Source: a virus
Virus record (IMG/VR): IMGVR_UViG_3300009496_000005
Span: 1-64,000 of that record
DNA: 64,000 nucleotides
Reading direction: 5' to 3' (one strand)
Under the pieces are notes generated by a model, which saw only the letters and a program-made list of their open reading frames with translations, made no database searches and was not told where the DNA came from. How positions within the stretch are numbered: the first letter of the stretch is position 1; every line of letters begins with the position of its first letter. The translations under genes were made by a program, and so were the position numbers. Positions 48,174 through 57,528 of this stretch are shown here, one piece after another.

Positions 48174-48850
48174 TGGAATTTCCAGTAAGATTAGTTTTAG
48201 CGGCTAGTAGTGCCGCACACAGAATTAACGATGGCTTTGTTAAGAAGTATGATGACAGCAAGAAAGAATCTAATAGTGCATTATTATACAAGCATTTCTT
48301 TCAAGGGCATGATCTTAAAGTAGAAGATCAAGACTATGAGATGGCTGATGAAATCATTGACTATCTAAAAGGTTTAGGTATCAAAGCAATGGAAAGGGAT
48401 CTAACTGATTTCGAAAGGAACGTTCTTAAGTTTGTTACTTCTGCTTCAGCAGGCAAAGACAAGATTGGTATTGCGGCTAGTTTACCTAAAGTATTTTTAA
48501 ACAAGGTAGAATCGGACAGTTGGGAAGATAGGGAAAGAGAGTTAGGTAGAACATCAGAATTTGTAGGTATACTTAACCAGCGAAATACATTTGATAACGC
48601 AACTATAGAGTATGTTAGATACATTCCTAAAACTATGAGTAACCTAGTTACTGCTAGTGTTGATGGTAAGCATATTATTAAGTTCTTCTTAAATGATGCA
48701 AAGGACATCAAAGTTCAATCAGGTAAGAAGGTAAAACTTGTAGGTTTTGTAAAAGCCCAAACTGTTAGCAAATGGACTGGCTTTAAAGAAACAATGATTA
48801 ATAGAATCAAATTCGAATCTGTTGGTAGCACCACTGAAAACAGTAAGTGA
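48173..48850 (+). CDS. unknown early protein
   Basis: The 225-aa product starts MEFPVRLVLAASSAAHRIND. Its N-terminal half is helical (residues about 10-100). The C-terminal part (KVKLVGFVKAQTVSKWTGFKETMINRIKF) looks like a small beta barrel and may bind nucleic acid. The context is an early operon between two terminators. The function is not recognised. Confidence 0.55.
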   Translation: MEFPVRLVLAASSAAHRINDGFVKKYDDSKKESNSALLYKHFFQGHDLKVEDQDYEMADEIIDYLKGLGIKAMERDLTDFERNVLKFVTSASAGKDKIGIAASLPKVFLNKVESDSWEDRERELGRTSEFVGILNQRNTFDNATIEYVRYIPKTMSNLVTASVDGKHIIKFFLNDAKDIKVQSGKKVKLVGFVKAQTVSKWTGFKETMINRIKFESVGSTTENSK

Positions 48851-48921
48851 GCGATAATGCTACTTCAAGAGTAGAGAAGCATAGCATGAGTGCCTGAACA
48901 CGCGGTTATGTCTACACAAAT

Positions 48922-48946
48922 ACCCCTCCCTAGTGAGGGGTTTTTT
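48922..48946 (+). terminator. intrinsic terminator
   Basis: ACCCCTC/GAGGGGT stem with a 6-nt loop, then T6. A late box begins 3 nt later. Confidence 0.88.
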
Positions 48947-48948
48947 GT

Positions 48949-48956
48949 GATAAATA
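48949..48956 (+). promoter_or_regulatory. T4-type late promoter box
   Basis: GATAAATA right after the terminator. A short leader with ACGGAGGGAG precedes the holin-like gene. Confidence 0.7.
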
Positions 48957-48979
48957 TATGTATAACGGAGGGAGTTATA

Positions 48980-49282
48980 ATGGCAGACATAGAGAAAAAG
49001 ACAATACAGATAGAATTAGAAGTCGACACAAAAACAGTAGACAGCAGTAAGAACCCATGGCAAAAATGGATATACTTAGCACAGGCAGTAGATGCCTGGA
49101 GAATATTCCCAAGAGCATTCTTGAGTGTATATATCTTCTTGCTATACTATTCCACAATATGGTTCATGTCACTCGAGAGTCCTAGTTTAGAACAATCAGG
49201 GTTGATAAGTATTATTGTTGGAGCAGGTGCGGCATGGTTTGGTTTGTATGCAGGAACAAGTAAAAATAAAAATAACGATTAA
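48980..49282 (+). CDS. holin-like membrane protein
   Basis: The 100-aa product starts MADIEKKTIQIELEVDTK at an ATG preceded by GGAGGGAG; starts further upstream lie before the late box. It has a polar N-terminal region, two transmembrane helices (about 44-62 and 74-92) and a charged tail (SKNKNND). The late box, topology and the presence of a signal-less lysozyme fit a holin, but no family motif proves it. Confidence 0.55.
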   Translation: MADIEKKTIQIELEVDTKTVDSSKNPWQKWIYLAQAVDAWRIFPRAFLSVYIFLLYYSTIWFMSLESPSLEQSGLISIIVGAGAAWFGLYAGTSKNKNND

Positions 49283-49284
49283 TA

Positions 49285-49593
49285 ATGTTTATAAAACACT
49301 TTGTAAGATTTAATACGAGAGAACAGTTAGAAGATTCAGATGTAATTGAATACTTCGATATTGTGCAGAGTATTATACCTACCAAATTAATTACTGGTAT
49401 AAGTAGCGACGGCGACAAGGTCAGTGTCGATGTAATGATATACAATGATGCAGACGATGAAGGCGAACTATTCATACACGAAATATTTTTAGAAAATGAT
49501 ATAGATGAAGAAGAAGGTGATGATATTTCGAATGAACTTTCAGATATGTTTCCTGAACTACAGTTTACATTCGAAGCATCTATAGAAGTATGA
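49285..49593 (+). CDS. unknown acidic protein
   Basis: The 102-aa product starts MFIKHFVRFNTREQLEDSD two bases after the holin-like stop. It is very acidic in its second half (DIDEEEGDDISNELSD). In T4 the late-transcription gene 33 lies next to dsbA, as this one nearly does, but no gp33 similarity is visible. ATGA couples it to the next ORF. Confidence 0.5.
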   Translation: MFIKHFVRFNTREQLEDSDVIEYFDIVQSIIPTKLITGISSDGDKVSVDVMIYNDADDEGELFIHEIFLENDIDEEEGDDISNELSDMFPELQFTFEASIEV

Positions 49594-49799
49594 TCGTAAC
49601 TGTTCACTATACAGGCGACCAGTTTGTAGCATACGATGAGCAAGGTAACAAAGTTAAAAATAGAGATATACTAGAACAACTATCTTTTATGCAATTCCCT
49701 GGTTTCAAATCCACATTTCAAATAGAGGTTGACAATGCCGATATTTCTGCTAAAATACAACCATTGGATATAAATATTAACTTTAACACAGAGACATAA
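49590..49799 (+). CDS. unknown small protein
   Basis: This 69-aa beta-rich protein starts MIVTVHYTGDQFVAYDEQ at an ATGA overlap and ends INFNTET. No motif is recognised. Coupling on the upstream side and a 2-nt gap to the DsbA-like gene support it as part of the operon. Confidence 0.55.
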   Translation: MIVTVHYTGDQFVAYDEQGNKVKNRDILEQLSFMQFPGFKSTFQIEVDNADISAKIQPLDININFNTET

Positions 49800-49801
49800 A
49801 C

Positions 49802-50065
49802 ATGGCATTTAATAGAACATTTAATCAAGAAGAAATCAACCGTTTAAAAAAACTAATTCAAGAAGGCGATCAAGTCCTTTATGAAGTAGAAGCATTGCAA
49901 ACTGGTTTGAGAGAAACAGTCAAAGCAATAGCAGAAGAAATGGAATTAAAACCAGCAATCTTAACTAAAGCAATCAAAGTTGCCCATAAGGCCAAGTTCC
50001 AAGAAGAATATGATAAGTTCGATGAACTAGAAACAATTTTGGAATCTGTAGGCAAAACATTATAA
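49802..50065 (+). CDS. DsbA-like dsDNA-binding protein
   Basis: The 87-aa helical protein aligns with T4 DsbA (89 aa). LKKLIQEGDQVLYEVEALQ parallels LAKFIKEASDHKLKISGYN, and a central helix-turn (ELKPAILTKAIKVAH) and an acidic C-terminal helix follow. T4 DsbA binds double-stranded DNA and is associated with late promoters. The similarity is moderate and judged by eye. It sits 19 kb away from any other recognised transcription gene in the window. Confidence 0.55.
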   Translation: MAFNRTFNQEEINRLKKLIQEGDQVLYEVEALQTGLRETVKAIAEEMELKPAILTKAIKVAHKAKFQEEYDKFDELETILESVGKTL

Positions 50066-50071
50066 ACAGTA

Positions 50072-50752
50072 ATGGAACCTATCGCTACTCATTTTGATAG
50101 TCGCGGTCACAAAACTACTGTTTACGATAATGTTATGCCACAAGAAGCAATTGATTTATGGACAAGTCAACGTAAACAAATAAAGTTTTATAAGACAATA
50201 CAAGACAGAATTCCAATGTCATTTAGAGTCCATGCTGTAGATAGAGAAGAAAGGGATTCTTTTTTTGCATTGCAAGATTGGATAGGTCCTTATTTAAAGG
50301 ATTGGCATGAAGATATGACAACAGATCATTTTAATAGATCGTTTATAAATTGTTATCAAAAAGATGACCATATATTGCTACATGCTGATTTAGATGCAAA
50401 GCAATGGTCAGATGAACATAGGACTTGTGTAGCACTACTGTTTTTAACACCAGATAGTTACATTAATGACCCTGATGACTGTGGCTTTATAATTTCAGAT
50501 GGGCCAGACACAAATAATAATTTTGTTGTCTCTAACAAGTTTAATAGACTTATTTTAATGGATGCCAGAAGTTATCACGAACCGATAGTTCCTAATGATA
50601 ACGTTCAAAGGCTTACATTATATGCAGGTTATACACTATCTCCTTTAATGGTAGTTAGAGATGTTAGGAGAGAAAAATTTCAGATAATGACTGGTGTTGT
50701 TCCTGGAACTAATTATACATTCGATGTAAACGATTATGTATATATGGATTGA
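50072..50752 (+). CDS. 2OG-Fe(II) oxygenase-like protein
   Basis: The 226-aa protein has HAD at residues 104-106 (ILLHADLD), His169 (SYHEP) and Arg180 (NVQRLTLYAG). These are placed as the iron triad and 2-oxoglutarate anchor of a double-stranded beta-helix oxygenase. It is the third such protein in the window. The early promoter of the polymerase gene overlaps its last codons. Confidence 0.6.
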   Translation: MEPIATHFDSRGHKTTVYDNVMPQEAIDLWTSQRKQIKFYKTIQDRIPMSFRVHAVDREERDSFFALQDWIGPYLKDWHEDMTTDHFNRSFINCYQKDDHILLHADLDAKQWSDEHRTCVALLFLTPDSYINDPDDCGFIISDGPDTNNNFVVSNKFNRLILMDARSYHEPIVPNDNVQRLTLYAGYTLSPLMVVRDVRREKFQIMTGVVPGTNYTFDVNDYVYMD

Positions 50753-50777
50753 CAGATCCTAAAAGATTTGTTATAAT
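50749..50777 (+). promoter_or_regulatory. sigma70-type promoter for DNA polymerase
   Basis: TTGACA 50749-50754 and TATAAT 50772-50777 with a 17-nt spacer; a leader of about 41 nt follows. Confidence 0.85.
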
Positions 50778-50791
50778 ATAATTTTGGTATT

Positions 50792-50811
50792 GCGACAGCC
50801 GAAAGTGTTGC
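50792..50811 (+). promoter_or_regulatory. candidate gp43 translational operator hairpin
   Basis: GCGACA (50792-50797) pairs with TGTTGC (50806-50811) around an 8-nt loop. The TTGGAG ribosome-binding site follows immediately. T4 gp43 represses its own translation by binding an 8-base-loop hairpin at the same place. Confidence 0.55.
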
Positions 50812-50824
50812 TTGGAGAATATAG

Positions 50825-53521
50825 ATGAGTTATGTGGATGCATTCCATGATCAAAATAAAGATAAGATCTTTGTAGTAGAACGTATTGATGGAAAGCGAA
50901 CGATACAAGAACTACAACCTGAATATAATTTCTTTTATTCAGATCCCAAAGGTAAACATAGAAACATTTACAGCGAGCCTGTAACTGAAATTAGGTGCAG
51001 AAGTTTAAAAGACTTTAGAAAAAATGTTGCTATGAACAAAGGCAAAGGTCTTTGTGAAAGTGATATTAGGCCTATAAACAAAACAATAGCAAAGCACTAC
51101 AATGGTGCTGAACCTCCAAAACTACATACATGCTTTTTTGATATTGAGGTAGACTTTGATCCTGAGAGAGGATACAGTTCACCAGACGATCCTTTCACAC
51201 CAATTACTGCAATAGGTGTCTACTTAGATTGGCTAGAAGCAATGGTATGTTTAGCAGTTCCTCCTAAACGTATAACGTGGGAACAAGCAGAAGAAATGAC
51301 TAAGCACATGCCAGAGGTAAAACTTTGCCGCACAGAAGGAGAGATGCTTGAACTGTTCTTAGGACTAATTGATGATGCTGATATACTAAGCGGTTGGAAC
51401 TCAGAGGGATATGATATTCCTTACACACATAATAGGATTACTAGAGTATTAGGCAAGAAAGAAACTGCTAAACTATGCTTAATGGACAAGTATCCAAAGA
51501 AGAGAGTGTATGAAAGAATGGGATCAGAGAGAACTAGTTATGATCTCATAGGCAGAGTTCACTTAGACTATTTGGAGTTATACAGAAAATACAACTATGA
51601 AGAACGCCATAGTTATAGATTAGACTACATTGGTGAGATGGAGTTAGGTGAGAAGAAAGTTGCTTATGAAGGAAGTTTAGATAGGCTTTACAATTATGAC
51701 TTTGAAAAGTTTTGTGAATACAACATACAAGATGTTATGCTGTTAGCAAAGATGGATGTTAAGTTACAGTTTATTGATCTTGCTAATACTATTGCACATG
51801 ATAATACAGTATTACTTCCAGTAACAATGGGTGCTGTGGCAACAACAGAACAAGCAATCATTAATGAAGCACACAGACGTGACATGGTTGTGCCTGATAG
51901 GACTAAAACAAGAGATTCAGATTCGCTATGGGGACATACAGCGGCAGGTGCCTATGTGGCATTTCCTAAGAAAGGTATGCACGAGTGGGTAGGCTCAATG
52001 GACTTGAACAGTCTATATCCTAGTATATTCCGTGCTTTGAATATGGGAGCAGAAACAGTAGTAGGACAACTAAGACAAGATTACACTGATGAAGAAATTA
52101 GTAATAAGATTAAACTAGAAAAGAAATCATTTGCTGATGCTTGGTTAGGTAAGTTTGGTAGCAATGAATACGAAATGGTAATGGCTAAAGATGTTAACCA
52201 TACTATGAAATTAGATATGGCTGATGGAACTGTAGTAGATGTTACTGGTGCCGATGTTTATAACTTAATATTTAATAGTGGGCAACCTTGGAACATAAGT
52301 GCTAATGGCACGATATTTAAAACAGACTTTCAAGGCATAGTGCCTGGACTATTAGAACGTTGGTATTCAGAGCGTCAAGTAATGCAAAGCAACAAGAAGA
52401 AAGCAACTACAGATGCAGAACAAACATATTGGGATAAGAGGCAGTTAGTTAAGAAGATTAACTTAAACAGTTTGTATGGTGCGATACTTAATCCAGGATG
52501 TAGATTCTTTGATCATAGGATAGGACAATCAACTACATTAACAGGTAGAGCAATTACTAAACACATGGGTGCTGAAACAAATAAACTATTTACAGGCAAG
52601 TATGACCATACAGGTGATACTATTGTATATGGTGATACTGACTCTGTATACTTTACAGTAGTTCCGGCCTTAGAAGAAGGACAAGAACTTGATATGCAAG
52701 GTGCAATTAAATTATATGATCATGTTTCAGAGCAAGTCAGTAACACATTCCCACAGTTCTTAAAAGATAACTTTAATATTCCTAAGAGTTCCGGTGAGGT
52801 TATGAAAGCAGGACGAGAAGTAGTTGGTAGAGCAGGTGTGTTTATTACTAAGAAACGTTATGCGATTATGTGTTTAGATATAGAAGGTTATCAACCTGAA
52901 GGTGGTAAACTAAAAGCAATGGGCCTTGATCTTAAGAGATCAGATACTCCAGAGTTTATACAAGACTTCTTAGAAGAAATACTTATTGATTGCTTGAATG
53001 GTGTGCCAGAAGATACTGTTATAGAAAGAATTAGAGAATACAAGAAAGAATTTAGAATGCTTGAACCTTGGAAAAAAGGTATGCCTAAAAGAGCAAACAA
53101 TATGACAATGTATAGTGCTAGAGTCTTACAGCAGGCTAATGTGCCTGATAGTTACAGACTGCATAAATTAGATGCCTTAAAGAAAGAAACACAAAGCACA
53201 ATGGTTCCTGGGCATGTAAGAGCAAGTATTAATTGGAATAATTTAAAACAAGCGAACAGCGACAACTATAGCATGCCTGTAACGGATGGTGCAAAAGTAG
53301 TTGTATGCAGAATGAAAAGTAACCCAATGGGTTATACAAGTGTTGCATACCCAACAGACGAGCTCAACTTACCCAAGTGGTTCAAAGAGTTACCGTTCGA
53401 TGATGAAGCAATGGAAGAAGCAGTATTGGATAAGAAGGTAACCAATGTCATTGGAGCAATGGGATTTGACTTATCGAGAATACATGATAGTGAAACATTA
53501 CAACAGTTTTTTGAATTTTAA
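50825..53521 (+). CDS. family B DNA polymerase (T4 gp43-like)
   Basis: The 898-aa protein is a complete T4-type replicative polymerase. It has the exonuclease motif FFDIEVDFD near residue 105-113, polymerase motif A SLYPSI near 396, motif B KINLNSLYGAI near 545 and motif C YGDTDSVY near 602. A C-terminal peptide rich in Leu/Phe (ETLQQFFEF) probably binds the sliding clamp. Length equals T4 gp43 (898 aa). It works with gp45 (next gene) and gp44. Confidence 0.97.
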   Translation: MSYVDAFHDQNKDKIFVVERIDGKRTIQELQPEYNFFYSDPKGKHRNIYSEPVTEIRCRSLKDFRKNVAMNKGKGLCESDIRPINKTIAKHYNGAEPPKLHTCFFDIEVDFDPERGYSSPDDPFTPITAIGVYLDWLEAMVCLAVPPKRITWEQAEEMTKHMPEVKLCRTEGEMLELFLGLIDDADILSGWNSEGYDIPYTHNRITRVLGKKETAKLCLMDKYPKKRVYERMGSERTSYDLIGRVHLDYLELYRKYNYEERHSYRLDYIGEMELGEKKVAYEGSLDRLYNYDFEKFCEYNIQDVMLLAKMDVKLQFIDLANTIAHDNTVLLPVTMGAVATTEQAIINEAHRRDMVVPDRTKTRDSDSLWGHTAAGAYVAFPKKGMHEWVGSMDLNSLYPSIFRALNMGAETVVGQLRQDYTDEEISNKIKLEKKSFADAWLGKFGSNEYEMVMAKDVNHTMKLDMADGTVVDVTGADVYNLIFNSGQPWNISANGTIFKTDFQGIVPGLLERWYSERQVMQSNKKKATTDAEQTYWDKRQLVKKINLNSLYGAILNPGCRFFDHRIGQSTTLTGRAITKHMGAETNKLFTGKYDHTGDTIVYGDTDSVYFTVVPALEEGQELDMQGAIKLYDHVSEQVSNTFPQFLKDNFNIPKSSGEVMKAGREVVGRAGVFITKKRYAIMCLDIEGYQPEGGKLKAMGLDLKRSDTPEFIQDFLEEILIDCLNGVPEDTVIERIREYKKEFRMLEPWKKGMPKRANNMTMYSARVLQQANVPDSYRLHKLDALKKETQSTMVPGHVRASINWNNLKQANSDNYSMPVTDGAKVVVCRMKSNPMGYTSVAYPTDELNLPKWFKELPFDDEAMEEAVLDKKVTNVIGAMGFDLSRIHDSETLQQFFEF

Positions 53522-53545
53522 TCGAAAAAAAATGGAAATAAGGAC

Positions 53546-53573
53546 TTGACAAATCTAAATAGTAATGTATAAT
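53546..53573 (+). promoter_or_regulatory. sigma70-type promoter for sliding clamp
   Basis: TTGACA 53546-53551 and TATAAT 53568-53573 with a 16-nt spacer; GGAG lies 7-10 nt before the ATG at 53599. Confidence 0.85.
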
Positions 53574-53598
53574 TTAAGTTTAATATTGGAGAATATAT

Positions 53599-54354
53599 AT
53601 GGCCGAAAATGCAATTAAAGATATCTTAAAAGATGTATTGAAACATACACATGGTTTAGGTATCTTCGAAATGGTAAAGATTACAGGAGACTTAGAAAAA
53701 ACAGTAATAGAAACTGTTGATGCTGATAAGACTGTTATCTTTAAAGGTGAAACACTAAACCCAGTTCCTGACTTTGTAGACTCTACAGTTGGGTTAAGCA
53801 GAATGGGTGTGCTACAAGGATATTTAAGTTATCCTAGTTTTGATAGTGACGATGCAACTGTGCAAGTAAAGTTTCAAGAAAGAAACGGATCTAACGTTCC
53901 AGTTGAAGTAGAATTTAACAGTGATGAAGGAACTGATGCTAATTATAGATTTATGTTAGCAGATGTTATTAACCAGCAACTTAAAAGCATTAAGTTCAAA
54001 GGTGCTGAGTTTGATATTAACATTGTTCCTACAGCAAAGAACTTAAAGGACTTAGGTTACTTTAACACAATTCTTAGTTCATATGAAGCAATGTTCTCAC
54101 CCTCTACTGATGGCACAGAACTATATTTTAATATAGGTGATGGTATTAGTGACAGGGCAAAAGTTCTTGTATCAGGTAGCATTGAAGGAGTTATTTCTAA
54201 AGATTGGAAATGGCCACTTGATGTTGTTCTTAGAATTCTAAGACTTGGAAACAGTGGTAATTGTGTTCTAAGTATTAACGATCAAGGATTATTACAAATT
54301 AAAGTAGATAGTGGACTAGGAGTCTACACTTACTTACTACCAGCAAAGAGTTAA
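53599..54354 (+). CDS. sliding clamp (gp45-like)
   Basis: The 251-aa protein fits a gp45-type trimeric clamp that tethers the polymerase to DNA and, in T4, activates late transcription. Support comes from size, the N-terminal helix (IKDILKDVLKHTHGLGIF), alternating strands, and its place next to gp43. The C-terminal strand GVYTYLLPAKS ends the second domain. Because T4-type late promoters are present, the clamp probably also acts as the mobile late-transcription activator here. Confidence 0.8.
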   Translation: MAENAIKDILKDVLKHTHGLGIFEMVKITGDLEKTVIETVDADKTVIFKGETLNPVPDFVDSTVGLSRMGVLQGYLSYPSFDSDDATVQVKFQERNGSNVPVEVEFNSDEGTDANYRFMLADVINQQLKSIKFKGAEFDINIVPTAKNLKDLGYFNTILSSYEAMFSPSTDGTELYFNIGDGISDRAKVLVSGSIEGVISKDWKWPLDVVLRILRLGNSGNCVLSINDQGLLQIKVDSGLGVYTYLLPAKS

Positions 54355-54357
54355 TTT

Positions 54358-55950
54358 ATGCATAATTTAGGCAAGACACAAAGTGATTACGCAGTATACT
54401 TACCTGCTATATCAAGTTTTTATACTAAGCAATTACAAAAATGCTTAGACAATCCGGACGAGTGGAGAACTATAGAAGGATTTGAAAAGGGTCTTGCTGG
54501 TTTAGATTTTCTTAAAGATGATAGTTACTTCCATTATCCATATGGTTTGTATTCGGCAGGTCATGCTCACTTAGATTTAGAGAAGAGTGAGAGAGACGAA
54601 GCAATGATACAAAATAGAGATCGTGGCAAAACAATGATACTTGGTGACTCAGGTGGATTCCAAATTGCTACTGGTGTTCTTAAAATGGATTGGGCAAACG
54701 CAAAAGATCCTAATGACCCTGCAAGGTTAGAACTTTGTCGTAAAATATTACAATGGGAAGAGCATACAGCCGATTGGGCAATGACTCTTGACATTCCAGG
54801 TTTTGCGGCGGCGCCACCTTACAGTGATAAAACAGGACTAGAGTCGTTTCAAGATACTGTTGATATTTCAGTATTAAATTTAGATTACTTCTTAAGGAAT
54901 AGAAATCCAGAGAAGTGTAAGTTCCTTAATGTGCTATCTGGTTCAGATGAATACAGTTCAGATGTATGGTATGAAGCAGTTAAGCACTTTAGTGATCCTG
55001 CTTTTGTTAAAGAAGCATACGGAGATGAGAATAGAGCATTAGAAGGTTACGCATTTGCAGGTATCAATATGCGTAATATGAGATGTGTATTAAAAAGAAT
55101 TCTTAAACTTCGTGAAGACGGCCTGCTTAAAAACAAAGGTTGGATACACTTTTTAGGAACTGGTAGATTACAATGGGCATGTCATTTAACATCAATACAA
55201 CGAATGTTAAGAAAGCACGATTCTCCTAATATCACACTTTCATTTGATGCGGCATCGCCCTTTGTAAATACTGCATACGGTCAAACTTATGCATACAACA
55301 TCTTTGAAAACAAAGGCAAAAGATTTGGTTACTTTATGGATAGAGCATTTGATAACCAGATGTTTAAAGGTAGTGATTTGCCTGCTCCGTTTGGACATAG
55401 TCCTATAATGAGTAGACTTACTATTGGTGACTTATGCTGTATGGCAGAAGGCGACCTTAATAGAAACGGTAAAGCAAAAGAGGCAGACTCTACAAGTTGG
55501 GATACATTAAGTTATATTTTATACATGGGTCATAGTGTATACAATCATATAAGTGCTGTTCAAGAAGCAAATAGGCTAACTGATATTGAGAAGCATAGAA
55601 TTAATTGGTCGCATAAAGACTTTATACATGATAAGAAAAGTAAAGCAACAAACGATATATCTCCGTATGTGCCTGCAGATGTAATAGCATTTGATAGTTT
55701 TGTCCAAGAGGTATTAGACCCAGCATGTCCTGACCCATACAAACTAATTGATGATTACGATAAACTTATACAACAAATAAACTTTGGTATATACAAAGTC
55801 GATAACGAAGATCCAGAGAATGCTCTTAATGCCTTCTTTGAAGAAACAACTAACCCAGTTGAAACAGGCGAGTTGCACGAAGATGAAGTTAGAGACTATG
55901 CCGACACTATGATGGACCCAGCAATGACAGGAGACTTTTTCGAAGAATGA
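54358..55950 (+). CDS. TGT/DpdA-like transglycosylase
   Basis: The 530-aa protein follows the tRNA-guanine transglycosylase fold. DSGGFQ at 97-102 (general base Asp97) matches TGT. FLNVLSGSDEY...GYAFAGINMR matches the TGT GIIQGSVYED...GYAVGGL segment. Asp297 in SFDAASPF occupies the place of the nucleophile in MFDCVMPT. Phage relatives (DpdA) insert 7-deazaguanine bases into DNA and protect it from restriction. The zinc Cys cluster of tRNA-type TGT is not seen. FolE and a QueD-like protein nearby support a DNA-modification role. Confidence 0.7.
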   Translation: MHNLGKTQSDYAVYLPAISSFYTKQLQKCLDNPDEWRTIEGFEKGLAGLDFLKDDSYFHYPYGLYSAGHAHLDLEKSERDEAMIQNRDRGKTMILGDSGGFQIATGVLKMDWANAKDPNDPARLELCRKILQWEEHTADWAMTLDIPGFAAAPPYSDKTGLESFQDTVDISVLNLDYFLRNRNPEKCKFLNVLSGSDEYSSDVWYEAVKHFSDPAFVKEAYGDENRALEGYAFAGINMRNMRCVLKRILKLREDGLLKNKGWIHFLGTGRLQWACHLTSIQRMLRKHDSPNITLSFDAASPFVNTAYGQTYAYNIFENKGKRFGYFMDRAFDNQMFKGSDLPAPFGHSPIMSRLTIGDLCCMAEGDLNRNGKAKEADSTSWDTLSYILYMGHSVYNHISAVQEANRLTDIEKHRINWSHKDFIHDKKSKATNDISPYVPADVIAFDSFVQEVLDPACPDPYKLIDDYDKLIQQINFGIYKVDNEDPENALNAFFEETTNPVETGELHEDEVRDYADTMMDPAMTGDFFEE

Positions 55951-56849
55951 ATACTGTCAAAATAGCATTATGTTACAGCGGATTAGTAAATACTTGGGGA
56001 TATTTAGATACCCATTATAAATTTACTAAGTTGTTTCCTAGTGCTGATAATTTTGATATAAATGTGTTTGTGCATAGTTGGGATATTGAGCAAAATAAAA
56101 TTAACATTAATAAGTTTAAAAGTGATTTAGAGAAACATGATGTGGTTAATTCTGTTAATGTAACTATTACTCCTTACAAAGAGTTTGATGATTACATTGA
56201 TTGGAAAGGCATAGAAAATGTATTTTTAACTTCAAAGATAAGAGACCAATTAGGAATTAAAGAACAAATAGTGCATTTAAGTTTATCAGATAATAAGAAA
56301 GAAATACTACGATATAAGTTTGCACAATTTTGGAGCCAATGGCAATGCTTCGACATGTTGACTGAAGACTATGACTTAGTTGTTAGGATAAGACCTGATG
56401 TAAAAATAAACAGAGTTATGGAACATGTTGTAACAGAAAAACGTTTTCCTAAACAAACAACTTTTGAAGATTACATAAGTCTTATAAATAGCCCAACAGG
56501 TATTGATACAATAATAGGTATACGTTCATTAGATAATTTGTATGTTCCTAACCATCCTGTGGTGTTTGTAGATCTAAATCAAGGCGATATGGGTGTAACT
56601 AAGTATGGAACTAACATGGCTGATTGGTGTTGGTATATGGCAGGCAAAGACTTTAAAAAATTACAAAATAAATTTAATGATACAGAAGACTTTCTGAATG
56701 AGTTAGTAACTGTATATTTACAAATGGAAGATGATATGGAAGACCATGGAATGCATAGAGCATTGTGTAAAGTATTAATTGATCACGGTGCTATAGTTTA
56801 TCCTTGGCCAGTTCTTGAAACATCTTTGGAGTGGGTATATAATGGATAA
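55947..56849 (+). CDS. glycosyltransferase-like protein
   Basis: The 300-aa product starts MNTVKIALCYSGLVNTWGYL at an ATGA overlap with the DpdA-like gene. INVFVHSWD, then FWSQWQCFDMLTEDYDLVVRIRPDV, match a family of putative GT-A glycosyltransferases common in marine phages and bacterial polysaccharide loci. Substrate is unknown. Overlap with the following gene indicates coupled expression. Confidence 0.5.
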   Translation: MNTVKIALCYSGLVNTWGYLDTHYKFTKLFPSADNFDINVFVHSWDIEQNKININKFKSDLEKHDVVNSVNVTITPYKEFDDYIDWKGIENVFLTSKIRDQLGIKEQIVHLSLSDNKKEILRYKFAQFWSQWQCFDMLTEDYDLVVRIRPDVKINRVMEHVVTEKRFPKQTTFEDYISLINSPTGIDTIIGIRSLDNLYVPNHPVVFVDLNQGDMGVTKYGTNMADWCWYMAGKDFKKLQNKFNDTEDFLNELVTVYLQMEDDMEDHGMHRALCKVLIDHGAIVYPWPVLETSLEWVYNG

Positions 56850-57354
56850 TAGAGACGGGCACACAGAAGACACAAGATACTTTATAGGCACAGAAGTAGA
56901 GCATACTCCAGCATACGGACAGAAAACATTGTTTGTAATAGGAGTGCAAAACTTAAAAGAAATACTTGCTAGAGCATTAAACAACAACTGCCCTCATATT
57001 TACTTAGGTGCTAATCAATCATTCCATCCTGAAACAGAAGCAGAGTGGACTGAATGGAACTTTGTTATAGGTGGCTTAGTAAGTGAAGGCATTTGGGTAA
57101 CACTGGATTATGATATTAAGTATCATGAAGAAGTATTAGAAGAAGGCTGGAATGAACAAAACAATTTTATATCTATGATTAGTGTGAAGATACCTTACAT
57201 AGAGGCTCTGAACTACAATGCTTGTATAAAGTTTGACGATAAGGGATTTGATGCAACCAACCCAGGTGTTTGGGTGCGATCAATACATGAACTACAGTCA
57301 CGTAAAGGATTTACCGACTGGACCAAATACACCAAGGATGAAATAATTGATTAA
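56842..57354 (+). CDS. unknown protein in the DpdA-like operon
   Basis: The 170-aa product starts MDNRDGHTEDTRYFIGTEVE at an ATG overlapping the previous stop. The N-terminal GTEVEHTPAYGQKTLFVIG and HIYLGANQSFHP look well conserved, but no family is recognised. It has few Cys, so it is not a radical SAM enzyme. Its place between the DpdA-like and QueD-like genes makes a part in the same pathway possible. Confidence 0.5.
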   Translation: MDNRDGHTEDTRYFIGTEVEHTPAYGQKTLFVIGVQNLKEILARALNNNCPHIYLGANQSFHPETEAEWTEWNFVIGGLVSEGIWVTLDYDIKYHEEVLEEGWNEQNNFISMISVKIPYIEALNYNACIKFDDKGFDATNPGVWVRSIHELQSRKGFTDWTKYTKDEIID

Positions 57355-57527
57355 TGATTATTGAAATAAAAGCAACAGATGATGATGGGATTGTGACTAG
57401 TATTACTATAGACGAAGATGTCTATAATGATGAAGGATTAGAAAACATATTTAAAAAGTTTACTATCTTTATGATAAAGAATGGTGCTGACCTCCCAGAA
57501 GAGATAACGGATTTTTTAGATGCATAA
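57354..57527 (+). CDS. 57-aa acidic protein
   Basis: The ORF starts MIIEIKATDDDGIVTSITID at a TAATG overlap and ends ITDFLDA. It is a small alpha/beta protein with no recognised motif. Coupling and the lack of gaps support it. Confidence 0.5.
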   Translation: MIIEIKATDDDGIVTSITIDEDVYNDEGLENIFKKFTIFMIKNGADLPEEITDFLDA

Positions 57528-57528
57528 A

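Noticed and set aside
49285-49593. Assignment as T4 gp33 late co-activator by its place near the DsbA-like gene
   Set aside because: No residue pattern resembling gp33 could be seen, so only position supports it.
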